From assembly GCF_019112545.1 (NCBI RefSeq), contig NW_025064898.1, positions 525,993 through 589,992 on the forward strand: DNA of 64,000 nucleotides. The letters run 5' to 3'. Source of the stretch: Guyanagaster necrorhizus. Its lineage: Eukaryota; Basidiomycota; Agaricomycetes; Agaricales; Physalacriaceae. Position 1 is the stretch's first letter. Every line of letters begins with the position of its first letter. Positions 23,586 through 35,200 of the stretch are shown here, piece after piece. The translations under genes and the position numbers were made by a program. Below the pieces are notes generated by a model. It searched no databases. It saw only the letters and a program-made list of their open reading frames with translations, and was not told where the DNA came from.

Positions 23586-23687
23586 CTGAGTCGACGGTCA
23601 ACTGCCTTTAAGCAATTGACCGTCGTACTCAGGTGAGTAGTAGTCATACGTACCAACTGCCTTTAAGCAATTGACTGTCGTACTCAG
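23586..23687. repeat. Palindrome plus 34-bp direct repeat
   Basis: An almost perfect inverted repeat (arms about 23586-23601 and 23616-23632, both carrying CGACGGTCAA or its complement, 14-nt loop) forms a hairpin. The segment 23599-23632 recurs at 23654-23687 with one mismatch (CAACTGCCTTTAAGCAATTG core). The second copy lacks the left arm. It could be the end of a miniature inverted-repeat element or a duplicated regulatory palindrome; no transposase is near. Confidence 0.75.
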
Positions 23688-24140
23688 CCTGGCTGTTATT
23701 CACTGCGCACTAATAACCTGCCTGCAACACCTACTTGACCAGCTTTCCCATTTATTATGCAACCTGAGCACTGTATGCCGATGGCCATCATGATCACTAG
23801 GGAAACTCAGTCGAATGACACGTCTTTTGACCACAAAATGGCACCATAGGTCGATTGCGGTCCTCCTGAGACCTGAATATGAGCCTGAATGATCAGAGCT
23901 TCTGCTTCTTTCCGGCTCTGTGTGCTTGGCGTCAGGTCACGCACCTTCATGTGCAACTTCTGCTCAAATCCAGATTTCCCAATGAATAGATTCTTCTGGC
24001 GAACATGTTTACGAGAAGCACCAACAGGGATCACAATACACTCAAACGTTCCTCCTCGACGCACATTCACAACGTAACGGCTGTTCGTGCGACATTGCTC
24101 CCGTTTGCGATCTTCACTATGCAAAGGTAATTTCTTTTAC

Positions 24141-24158
24141 ATCCATCCATCCATCCAT
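24141..24158. repeat. (ATCC)n microsatellite
   Basis: Four and a half units of ATCC just downstream of the SDR gene's 3' end, in non-coding sequence. Confidence 0.8.
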
Positions 24159-24250
24159 ACAAAGCAGAAAACAAGGTACTAGAACAAAAGGTACTACTAC
24201 TACAGAGTCTCTTGAACAAATTGTCTACGCAGTGATTCTACCACACCATT

Positions 24251-25623
24251 TCACGCTCTCCCACTATCACTGCTCGCCAACCCGTCTCGCATATACTCCT
24301 CGAACAATGCCTTATAGTCCCTGTGCCATCGACTAAGCGCCGGTCTGCCCTCAGCAATATCCCCCGCGCTCCACATGATCCTCAGCTCGTCTACTAACCT
24401 CTTCGTCTCATTATCTGGACAGAGAATATAAAAGTCCCCATTCCGCGCCTTGTCGATCATGTAGAGCACTGTTTCTTCGGGAGCCCATGCTCCTTCCGGT
24501 TTGCTTGTGAAGTGAAGGGAACCAGCTAGGGGTGTGAAGGTCCATCCGGGGCTACGTATTGGATCAATTAAACGAAGGATCCGAGAGCGATGAAGACTCA
24601 CATGAACAGGTGAGCGGTCACGTTGGAATGAGGACGTTCCCTCAACTCATAGGCCAGACCCTCTGTCAAGCTCTTCACAGCGGCTTTGGATGCGTTATAT
24701 GCTGCATTGCCCCTGTAGAAGGGATTGGGAAAAATGACGTCAGATTTTATCTGAGAAACCTATAACTGGCAACGAAAAGTGGAACGACAAGACATACGGA
24801 GGATTGGTGATGCCCTGCTTTGAGCCAGTGTTGATGATCATGGCTTGGTTTTCTTGATGAAGCATAGACTAAATCATGGTGATTGAATGAATAAGCCTGC
24901 CGGCAGGGCGCTGAATGAGACTTACCGGGACGAAAGTCTGCTGCACATTTACAATTCTGACGCACGAAAAAAAAATTAAAAAATCAGACAACGCTGTACA
25001 GATTTCGATGAGTACCCACCCAAAAAGATTGACATCAAAAATTTTCTTCCAGTTCTCGATGCCATCCCACGACGTGCCTTCAGCACCAATACCAGCATTG
25101 TTCATCAGAACAGCGACCTAGATAAAGATGAGTTTACGTTACGGGGTCCAGAGGCCGGGGGAGTGATGAAGGGGGAGAGCAGGACCACTGGCAATTCATG
25201 ATCCTCACCTCACCCCAGAGCTCGTAGACTTTGTCCCTGAGCCTCACAACCTCCTCAAGCTTGGCCACATCCGTGGGCACGACGAGCACGTTGGCATCGC
25301 CCACCACGGCAGCCACATCTTTGCCCACAGCTTTTAGTTTCTCTTCGTCTATATCAGCCAGGGCGACCTTCAGCTCAAGCCTGACGACCTCGTGAGAAAC
25401 CGGGGCGAGCAAGAGACAAAGAAAATGAGACCGACTTGGCGAATTCCAGCGCAGCAGCCCTGCCAATCCCGCTGGCGGCGCCTGTGATGACGACGACACG
25501 GCCAGAGTGAATAACAGGGTGGAGCTCGTCGGCGACCTGCATGCTGTCGGGTTTGTATGACGACGTCGCGATGAAGGCGGGGCGGAGAGGGGAGCCGTTT
25601 CTGCTACGGTCTGATATCGGCAT
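24251..25623 (-). CDS. Short-chain dehydrogenase/reductase (classical SDR)
   Basis: Five or more exons. The Rossmann glycine motif TGAASGIG follows VVVI, then come the LADIDEEKL segment that discriminates cofactor, NNAGIG, NVQQTFVP, the active-site Ser in INTGSKQG and the YNASK (Y-x3-K) dyad. The Asp at the end of the second strand (ALADID) favours NAD(H). The C-terminal part contains GWTFTPL and a long helical tail ending RDGLASSDSGRA. About 310 residues, no signal peptide. The substrate cannot be read from sequence; this SDR type with PGWTxTP is common in basidiomycetes and usually left unassigned. The start at 25623 (MPISDRSRNG) is chosen because the 77 codons upstream look like leader sequence (poor composition, no alignment with SDR N-termini). 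The 3' exon boundary at GNAAYNASK lies in sequence around 24700. Confidence 0.85.
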
Positions 25624-26258
25624 GGCGAGGGAAGACAATGAACAGCGTGTGCGAAGAGCTAGTGGTAGGAGAGAACGGTGAGAACGGTGACCGGTAAAGG
25701 GTAAATGGTGGTAAGGAGCCAAAGTAGTGGTTAGGGTTTTTGCGATGGACCCTGTTATAAGTACTTCCGCAGAATTCCAAGTACATAAAGGGGTGGAGCC
25801 AAAATAATATTGCCTAACAAATGCGACAATCGATTCTATGCAATGCTCGTGCAACTTGCGAAAGGATCACGTTTGCGGTACGTAAAAGGTTCTCGCCTCC
25901 GAAGCATGAAACGCACCTCATGGCTCGATTTTGACACGCCCCAGGTCTAAATACAATGCTAACAACAGCCCATGGCACCCTGGCGAAAATAACCCACAGT
26001 TATATATATAGCAATGAGAATGCTTACACGCACACGAGTCTGAGAGGAATAGAGCAACGTTCGTTCATTCATTGAGAGGTATAGAATATTAGAAAATGGG
26101 AACCAATACATATGTAGGCTAGTCCAATTTTGGCCATCACAAAGGATACGTTTTTTAAGTAAGGAAAAACTGAGAATGGACACAGAAAATACACCTCTTG
26201 CGATATTTCGCCTTTTCGAATCACAGTGAAGGATCCAGTCTGTTATTCTCGGTCAACT
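25624..26258. other. Intergenic region, no gene recognised
   Basis: About 630 bp between the SDR start and the VTS1 stop; both genes read leftward, so this is the SDR promoter plus the VTS1 3' region. A TTATAA element lies near 25755. No coding frame of note. Confidence 0.4.
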
Positions 26259-28238
26259 TCAAGGTGAGCCAATGGCAGAGCTTGACTGCGGCGGACCACC
26301 CTCAATGCCCATTTTCTTCCTAACCAGCTCAAACGTTTTCAACATCTTCCTTCTCGCCCCAAGCGCAGCCACACCCTTTTCTTCCAATGCCTCCTCATCC
26401 AACACAACCATATCCTGCCACTTCATACCCTCAAAGTTCGGCGTATACTTGTGTAGCCTCAAACTCCTCAACCACGCAGGAACATCATTCAATAGCTGCG
26501 GGTCAACGTCGTCCTCAGCTTTGGGCGTCCCGCCGCTTCCAGCACTGGTCGGACTCTTCATGATAGCCGACTTGGGCTGGTGGCGTCTGTTGTTATTATT
26601 CAGCCCTGCACTCTGGGGCTGCATCCCTAACCAATTCGCCTGACCAAATCCGCTCGCAGCCATCTGAGCCGCCAACAGCTGCGTCTCGGGGGAGATACCC
26701 AAGGCGCTGAACACGTTGTTGAACGGATTCAACGGAGGCATCCCACCCATATTGGGCATACCCAGCGGACTCATCCCGAATCCGCCCATCTGCATGCCCA
26801 GTCCATTCATCGAGTTGAGGTTCCCGGCACCGTCGTCGTATCGACTGTTGTTTGAGGCCGAGCCTGGAAGCCCCGGGCTCCTTGCCCCAGACCAGTTGGA
26901 CCCACCAGGCGCACCAGCACCCAAGTTAGCGTTCCTCAAGTTGCCACCACCGCGGTTTTGATTTTGTTGTTGCCCTGCATTGATCATGTTTCCGTTATCG
27001 TCGTAGATACTACTTTGAACATCGCGGCTGTCGTTACCTGTAGGGGGTTTGGAGGTGCGTTTGTGAATCGTAGGGTCACCCATCATGGGAACGCCTGGCG
27101 CAGCAGACTTGTTCCAATCGTTCAGCTTGGTGCTCGCGGCATCGAAAGACTGAGTGTTCAAGCGATTTTCTTTCTGGAACATGGGGATGAGAGGTGTGTT
27201 GACCATGCTAGCCCAGCTGTCACTTGGGGGTAGCGTCACCTCCCCATTGGAAGCACGGGGCGATGCCACAAACTCGGTGCTCTTCGGGCGTGAGCTGATA
27301 GCTATCTCCTGAGAAGGCCCATTCTGTTCAGCAAGCTGACTGAGTTGCGAGCCCCACGTAGTCGGACGTCCATCACCAACTGAAGGGGACGAAAGGACAG
27401 GTGCCGAAATGCGATGCGCAGCATTGGTCGCCTTGAACTTGGCCCTCTGCTGGGCCAGAGTCGCAGCGGCATCAGCAGATGGCGAGGGATTGGCAGCAGA
27501 ATCAGGAGAAAGGAAATTGGAGGAGTTGTCCAAGATAAGAGACTGACGATTGGTTCCGCTGAAGTTCCGGGTAGTAGGCGAAGCAGGAAGACCAGACTTG
27601 AGGCCCGGTGACTTGATAGACGCGAGTTTGGCCTCCATCTGACTTTGCATCGAACCTGAATAAGATGAGTAATAGTGCACAGCAAACAAAGAAAATCTCA
27701 CCACCCATTGCGGGACTGAGCAAAGCGGTCATTGGGTCCGACCTAGCCATCTGCTGCAAGACGGTAATGAAGAATCTGATCTGAACTTGAGTGGAATGTT
27801 GGAGAAGACTGTAAAGAGCGGCTGTGCGCTCTGCTTCCGAGAGAACCTTGAACCATTGCTCGATGGCGCTGAGTTCTTCTTTAAAATTAACGTCCAAGGA
27901 GGCGGCGGCCATCTCTTCTAGGGTGGCTTCGTAGCTCTGAAGGTTTTCGAACCATTGGTCGAGCGCTTCCGCTAATTTCGAAGTGTTTTGGATTATTAGC
28001 TGAAGAGATGGTGAGGAACTGGTCACTTACCCTCAGGTGTCTGGAACATGCCAGAACCGCCGAGCAGCTCACTGGTCGGACGGGCATTGGAACTGATACC
28101 GCCGGGGCGGGGAGAAGAGGGCACGAGACCGCCATTACCCCTAGTGGAGGGCCCCAAAGACTGACGTGCAGTGGCGGCCCTGCCACTGTCATTTGCCGGG
28201 GACGGGCTGCGACTCGTAGAAGGTGGACGAAGACTCAT
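26259..28238 (-). CDS. VTS1: VTS1/Smaug-type SAM-domain RNA-binding protein
   Basis: Three exons. The N-terminus is Ser/Pro-rich with GMFQTPE. The second exon holds the conserved fungal Vts1 region ([20 protein letters not shown], then [20 protein letters not shown] and [14 protein letters not shown]). A long low-complexity Ser/Asn/Gly/Met-rich middle follows, with prion-like GMQMGGFGM stretches. The C-terminal SAM domain reads [35 protein letters not shown] and [13 protein letters not shown]. Vts1 binds Smaug-recognition-element hairpins in mRNAs through this domain and promotes their deadenylation and decay through Ccr4-Not. The basic residues after ALGARRKML are those used for RNA contact in the family. 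The protein should be cytosolic. Length (about 630 residues) and domain order are normal for basidiomycete Vts1. Confidence 0.93.
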
Positions 28239-29556
28239 GTTGATGGAGAAAGATGAAAAGAGATAAGAATGACGTATAAACCGATTTTGGTGGGGTGGGC
28301 TAGATGTTCCCGACGTCGAGTCGGTCGATGAGAGTAGCTAGAAACAAACTGGAGCACTGGGTGGGTGCTGCTGGGCGTTTGGGTTCTAGACGAGACCAGC
28401 GGAGCCTGCCGGTCTAGCGTACGTGGTCAGCGCAAGGAATGGCAGGAGAATCGACTTGGACTTGGATTGCCAAGAAGAGGAAGAAGAAAAAAACGAGTTG
28501 GACCGATGCTGGCGTGTTGTTAAGTGGGGGGGGTGTGACTGAGACCTCACGTTGCGGCTTACGGCCTAGACTTGCCTTTTCGGTTGCCTTTGTATTCTGA
28601 TACTGACCCGGGGACTTGAACGCCAATTGTATAGTATAGTTAAACTGATCATGATCCTAATCCCTTCAAACTGTTTTACAGAGCATCGAGGTACTGCCAG
28701 CCGACACAGGCACATGCTTAACCAGGAATTTTCCAAGTTCTACGACGAGTCGGTGTTGTCAAGTTGCGCGGCCACAGGTACATTCAGAGTGGAGTGTGAA
28801 TAATAAACCTATAGGAATCACCGATATCGCAATTGAGGGCGACCTTGTGAAATCTGGAATGGACCATCATGAGTAGCAGAATAATATCATGGAAGCGGCC
28901 GCCAGTAGCGGCGTGTATGAGATCTGTTCGACTGTCAGGTCACTTTCCAGGAGTCGATGCCTGATCCTGAACAGAAATCCATTCAGAATATGCTAGCCAT
29001 CCTATGTCCATCGCCGACGTGAAGTATGTTTCGGTAATACGGTGATTGGGAGACGCTTATACGGGGGAAACACGCCGCGTCGTTCTTCTAACTGCGTTGA
29101 GCTACTCCCCTGTCACCGTAAGGTTTTTAATATATGTATCTCTGAGCTATTCATGGGCCCACCCGCGAAAGTTTTATAGCACATGAAAGAAGGAGAGCCA
29201 GTACGACACCCTTGCGGTATCAGTTGCAGTCATGGATTCTATCAGGACTTAGCAAATCGCCGGACGTTAACACAACTTGGTAAAGTATTGGAAAAGCGAG
29301 AGTCGGAGGGGTAAAGACTAAGCTACGAGCATCGCGCTCCAAGTCGTAACAAGTTCACGATTGCGTGCCAGTCGACATCATGATGTCGAACAAAGTCTCT
29401 ATTTTGCAGGAAGGAAGGAAGGAAGGATTTTACTCTAGCGTGTATACGAATCGATGGCATGGTGAATGCCAGACATGAAGGAGGTGAAGACCAAGTCGGG
29501 AACTTGCGGGTGAGATACTCCGGAGCGAGTTCGCCAATAGCCTGATTAACCGTCTG
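28239..29556. other. VTS1 upstream region; no gene recognised
   Basis: About 1.3 kb. The left part is the VTS1 promoter. A 70-codon minus-strand frame (28414-28626) is low-complexity and not convincing. A GGAA microsatellite lies at 29409-29427. Confidence 0.4.
29409..29427. repeat. (GGAA)n microsatellite
   Basis: Almost five tandem GGAA units in non-coding sequence. Confidence 0.8.
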
Positions 29557-29926
29557 TCATTCAATGAAATGTTCGTTGAGGGCCGCCAAATCTTTCTCGT
29601 CGCCAAAAAAATCATCCAGGTTCAGCTTGATATTTTTGATCGCCGTCTGGAGCGACGAGTATCTAGTCCCGTTACCATCCTGTATATGAAGCAAGCTGGA
29701 ATTAGCGAAGATCGCCCCTGATGCCCCTCCTTCGTTGACGGCCCCACCTGTCACAACCTGACCAGTTCGCGCTATTAATGCCGTGTGGCCGTACAGGTTC
29801 GAGTACATCCGAACCCTCAACTATACTGAAACCTAACAAGAACAGGAAGAAGCAGACTTTTGTCTCATTATTCGAATCAATTGGATAGACATCGACGATC
29901 AAGTTCAGGTTGACGACGGTCACCAT
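29557..29926 (-). CDS. Hypothetical two-exon protein or fragment
   Basis: An ATG at 29926 opens MVTVVNLNLIVDVYPIDSN. A short intron with gtctgc...tatag ends then joins in phase to a frame reading MYSNLYGHTALIARTGQVV, GGASGAIFANSSLLHIQDG and KNIKLNLDDFFGDEKDL. The joined product is about 110 residues. The composition is that of a folded protein (alternating hydrophobic beta-like segments, then an acidic helix). It has no signal peptide and I recognise no family. A further open stretch downstream (IGELAPEYLT, near 29500-29550) may be the continuation in another frame, which would make this part of a larger or broken gene. Confidence 0.35.
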
Positions 29927-29941
29927 CGATGGAGAGAGACG

Positions 29942-32228
29942 TCTATTTTCAGTTTAAGATAACTGCAGCACACAATGGGACGGAAAAATCCTTTACCTCT
30001 GCTTATTGCTACCAGGGTTGACATGATACTAAACTGAGAAAGCCGTCGTCATAATTCGGAAAATACCTATGTAACCGAGACAGAATAAAGACCAGACCGT
30101 AAAGATAAGGTTGCGAGGTTAGGATTTGCAGACAAGAGGACAGAATCGCAACCGAGATGAGACTGAAAGATAAGAAAACGCGCATGCAAAAGTTTTTAAT
30201 GACTTACGCGAGTTGGCTGCGAAAAAGATATCGCTTGGGGCAACAGATATCTCGTAGGACAATTTCGGACCAGCGACGGTGGTAGCCAAGCGGGTCCAAG
30301 GTGAGGAGGTACAGCAAGTTCGGTAGTCATGGCGGTGGCTCTTGAAGTGAAGATACGATTACCAAAAAATCGTACTACAGATGCATTGCTTCTCAGTCCG
30401 ACCTTGATAAGACGAAGCTCCGCCTCGAAGTTGTTGAACCATGCGGCGCTAGAATCTTGATTATCCCATCAGCGTATGCCATCTGCATAAGCAAAAAGTG
30501 CGTAAAGATTTCATTGCGTCGTAGAGAAGAGAACGATACGTCGCTGGAGCTGAGAGCTGTCGATGAGCGCTCGGATCTCTGATATCTCCACCAGTCAGCG
30601 GCTACTCGCGAAGAAAAGATATCGGTGTCAACAGATGACCCCAAAAATGATGTGTTTTTACTAGTCGTAGTCGTAGAAAAGGTCTGAGCGCAAAGAAGGT
30701 GGGTGCCTCAGGCTCGGACACCACAAATGGCGCTTGGAGACACAAGGCAGATGCGCTTTTGACGAACATGATAGAATAATCACACAGTCTTGTTGCACCA
30801 GGGACGGACCAAATGCGGGGCCGGGGCCTAGTTTTAAGAACGCAAGCAACTTTAGCATACATCACGGTTAAAAGGCTGGATATTAACGCTGACTTGCGGT
30901 CAAGACAGTAAGTAAGTATTGCGACAAGGAGCCTAAATCGGGAAAATCCGTCAACGTACAAGAAGACACAAGTACATATACTTTCATGCCTTACCTTGCG
31001 TTAAGATATCAAGGGTTGCGATGCCGTTTTGAGACAAAAAAGGAGAGCAGGTATCAGGAGCGAAACTGGCCACTGCTTCCTAGCGAAGGATACGACACCT
31101 TCTTGGTGCAGATCTGCTTAATGGAGTGCACGGACGCCCAAATTAAAAATACGCACAAGTCGGAAATCTGGGGCGTATGATCCGACCGACCGTACGTATA
31201 GAAAGAGCAGCGACTGGTATTTTTCAGTCGCGTGCACAAACGTCGATTCTACCTCAGATGTACGTCAGCCGTATATTGACACTGCTGCTCACGGTACTGG
31301 CCATATGATGATGAACTGCGAATCAAATGATGTTTGGGTGGTAACCGTGTCCTGGCTTCTGACAATGGGAACGAAGGGTGCCACTTTTCGGAGAAGTTTC
31401 AAGCTGGACATCTTGAAGCAGAGTGGGAATTGTTGATTCATATGAGACCATCATGATGTTGTATGCCATGTTCGTAGGCCTAAGCGATAAAAAAAGAACT
31501 GCGCAAGGACCCACTGTTTAATTTGTGCCATAACAGTTATCAGTTATTCCCCCCCTCCCCCGACTTGCGTGGTTGCGGCGGTCGTACTTTTTCGTTGGCA
31601 AAAGCCGTCCCACTCGTCAAGTGACGCGCCGAACGCCATCGTGACAGACTTAGGCGTAATTGTGAGCGAAAAAGCTGAACAAGATCAGCGTAATAAACGG
31701 AGATCCGGTCAGGTGAGACCAAATCATGCACGGGCCCTGGAAAAAAAGTGGGGCAAAAGGCGGTCCGAGTCATCTGAGGAGAACTCTAGAGCCATCCGTG
31801 ACGACACGTTAACGATGTGAAACAGCTGGGGTAGCTAATTCTTACTGCGATGGTCCCCCCCTAGAAGGAGCACCTCCTGCTGGTACAATTTCGCGCTTTA
31901 TCATGTGCTTTTCCGCGTTTGGCTGCCATGCGCAAATCAATGGCAGGGTTAACGTTACTCAAATTGTTTTGCCATCCTACCACGCACCAACCTCTTATGC
32001 ACGACCAGCTAGCACCGAAGAATTGTCATTTATACCTTTTTGCGGCGGGGAACCGGATCCGGATCTTGGACGGGACCAATAATGAGCGCAACGCGAAATT
32101 GCCGTCGCATTTTTTACGGTGTTAATTTACATCGGTTTACCTGTTCTTTTCCTATATAAACAGTTCCGTTTTGTTTCCTCTCTTCCTCTTACTCTCATCA
32201 TCCACATCGTCTTTTTTCATCCCTTTTC
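29942..32228. other. Gene-poor region, no gene recognised; GDH2 promoter at right end
   Basis: About 2.3 kb. Minus-strand frames at 30393-30644 and 30602-30961 have no motif. A segment near 30300-30420 (FEAELRLIKVGLRSNASVV) looks coding-like but cannot be extended. The right end contains a good TATA box, TATATAAA at 32153-32160, about 70 bp before the GDH2 ATG, and CT-rich sequence after it as is usual for strongly expressed fungal genes. Confidence 0.45.
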
Positions 32229-35200
32229 ATGTCATCGACCACATCTGACGCAGCGGCCGCGCGCTTTGGGCAGGGTCCCTACGCTCATTTGTCCGTTCCG
32301 GGTTCAAGGATCAGCAGTGATACCTCAGTGCACCGTATCAAGAACGTGCCAGGGTACAACACCCCAGTATTCAAAGGCAAGGAGGAGCAGCGCGCATTGG
32401 TGCAGGCCTCGGTAGCGGCCAAGGTACGGTAACCATGCCCTTCCCTTCTTCCATCGTCGTATCTCACTCGATCTCGTCGTTCAGGGCTTCATTCCGCCAG
32501 AGCTGGTTGCCAACGAAGTCAACTGGTTTTACTCTAACCTCGGCATCGATGATACCTATTTCCAGAATGAATCTCGTCAAGTCATTTGTGATCATATCAT
32601 TGCTCTGTATGGAGCCAAAATCCTTGCGTACACGAAGCACGACCCTAACAAGCTCGTCATTGACCTCGAGAAGATTGACGGAAACGGGGCGACGTTCATT
32701 CACTCCAGCAAGCCAGGTTTGACCTCGACGGAAGGTCCCGGAGCAACGTGCGAGTCAAGGTCAGTGTCATTGGCCAATTTTAACGCATATATGCGTCCAT
32801 TCTGTTGCCTAATACTATTATTGGTGCTGACGTTTTCACTTTCAGGATCGATTCGCTCTTCCTTGATAACTCTACGCCAGACAAGGCCTACCGACTCGAA
32901 ACTTTCCGCTCCGCCGGATCTATTTCTGCTACGGCTTTGCAGCAGCTCCGTTGCTATTTCGTCACAAAATGCGATTTCCCAACGACCCGTCAGGGAGTTA
33001 AGGATGCCGACGGCAAGACCCAAATCAGAAGCGTGTCTGACAGGGCATTTTTGGAAAAGGCTAGCGAGAACACGATTCAAGTCTATCAGAAAGTTAGCTC
33101 ATTCACTTTGTGTGCAATCGCCTCGGCCTCACCCTTGTTTTTATTCAGATCATGTCTAGCGTCGAAGAACGTTATGGGCCCGTCATTGAAGTTTATGAGG
33201 TGGAAGGATCGCGGGAACGACGAATTGTCATCGGTTACAAGATGGGTGGTACCTCCCGGTTCTTCAGCGCGCTGTCGAACCTCTACCACTTCTATTCCCT
33301 GTATTCTGCGCGTAAATATGTCGGTGCGTTATCATTCCTGTTCTATTTCTACTTTAGTAGACGCTGAAGCACGGCAGAACAATTCTCTAACGGCATTACC
33401 ATCATTTCGCTCTACCTCAACCCTATCCCCAATGGCAACGCACCGTCCGTCGAGAATTCCATCTTCCAAGTCATGAAGGAAGCTTCACTGCTCTTCTGTC
33501 TGCCTGATAACCCATTCTTCCTCCCGAATGCGTCAGAAAGTCATGCGGTGCAGGAAGCTACCTATGCGTGTAGGTTTAATCACATATCATCGTTGCCAGC
33601 CAATGAGTTTCATGCTGTCCTTTAGATTGTGGCTGGATATTTGCGCAGCATTTTTGCAACCGTTTGGGACCAGCATACTTGCAGCTCAAGAATGTTTTAA
33701 ATGAAAACGACCCTGTTGAAGCAGAAGTATTGAATAACATCAAGAGGAGATTCAGGGAAGAAACCTTTACGAGAGAGAGCATCGCACAAACCATTCATAA
33801 TCACCCCGAACTGGTAAGTATCTGGCTGACGCGTGAATAAAGTCGTTGACTTTCCCTTTAGATCCGCCTTCTGTATGTTAATTTTGCAATGACGCACTAT
33901 CCGACCGCCGACGATGCTTCCCAGTTGGTGTATGACCCCTTACCATTTACGAAAGTCTAGTATGCTGATAATATTTTTGTAGGCCGACTCTGTCGTATCA
34001 GCGACTCCGGGCTACCCAACCATTGACGGATGCCGAGTTGCATGATAAGCTCCGTCGTGGCGTGCCCAACAAGCATGAACTGCAAGTTTTGGAAAGCTTC
34101 TTGATCTTCAATAAGTAAGTCGTATCGGACTGTGTGTTGGCACATACCGAAGGAGCTACGCCTTGTAGACACGTCTTGAAGACGAACTTCTATCAGCCAA
34201 CTAAAGTAGCTCTGTCTTTCCGGCTTGCGCCCGGCTTCCTTCCTGAGATAGAGTATCCCAAGAAACCATTCGGCATGTTCATCGTGATTGGTATGTTCCT
34301 CGCTATATCCGCGACACTGTGCTCTGACTGATCATTTTCTATTTTCAGGAAACGAATTCCGGGGTTTCCATATACGCTTCCGCGATGTCGCTCGTGGTGG
34401 TATTCGGATCGTCATGTCAAGAAACAAAGAAAATTATTCCATTAACCAGAGGATGTTGTATGTTCATATCCTGCGTCACGTGTCGGGAGGAGCTCACAAC
34501 TACATAAGGTTCGACGAGAACTATGGATTGGCATCGACCCAGTCATTGAAAAACAAAGATATCCCGGAAGGAGGTGCCAAGGGTACCATCTTACCTTCGT
34601 AAGTGAAGTCGATTCAGACAGAAACGCATCAATATCGAGGACTGTCCTCTAGACTGGGGGCCACTCCGCGACTGTGTTTCGAAAAATACGTTGATGTGAG
34701 TACCGTCGGAAAGGTATAGATGATGTATGTGAGATAGATGCTAATTACTGCTTGTGTAGGCTATTATCGACCTTTTAATTCCTGGGCAGACTCCTGGAAT
34801 TAAAGAACATCTTGTTGATTTATACGGGAAGCCAGAGCTTCTTTTCTTTGGTCCTGATGGTGCGACTCGTTATCAGGGCGTCTTGCTCAGTTTTGCTGAT
34901 CGACCGTTCTTTGGTAGAGGGTACCGCGGATATGATGGACTGGGCAGCTTGTGAGCCTATTTCTTTGCTTCATGGATGCTTTTGCCTCATCATTTCAAAA
35001 TGAAGTGCATGCTCGCTCCCGAGGCGCTGAAACCTGGTGGAAGTCGTTCACGACGGGTAAGAGCGCGGAGACTCTCGGCGGTGTACCTCACGACACCTAT
35101 GGAATGACGTCACTGTCAATCAGACAGTATGTCCTTGGTATCTACAAACAGCTCGGCCTTAAAGAGAAGGACATCACCAAAGTTCAGACCGGCGGCCCTG

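Larger units (their letters stand above)
21912..24250. other. Gene-poor region with a palindromic repeat
   Basis: About 2.3 kb between the GH16 gene and an SDR. A minus-strand frame of 108 codons (23008-23334) and one of 105 codons (23807-24124) have no recognisable domain. Other frames are interrupted by stops. A palindrome and direct repeat occupy 23586-23687, and a short ATCC microsatellite lies at 24141-24158. Confidence 0.4.

Noticed and set aside
26272..27685. Several plus- and minus-strand frames over the VTS1 gene
   Set aside because: Low-complexity Ser/Asn/Gly/Pro-rich coding sequence leaves other frames open; only the frame ending in the SAM domain is supported.
32464..33080. Minus-strand frames inside GDH2 (also 35557-36036)
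   Set aside because: Antisense to well-conserved GDH2 exons.
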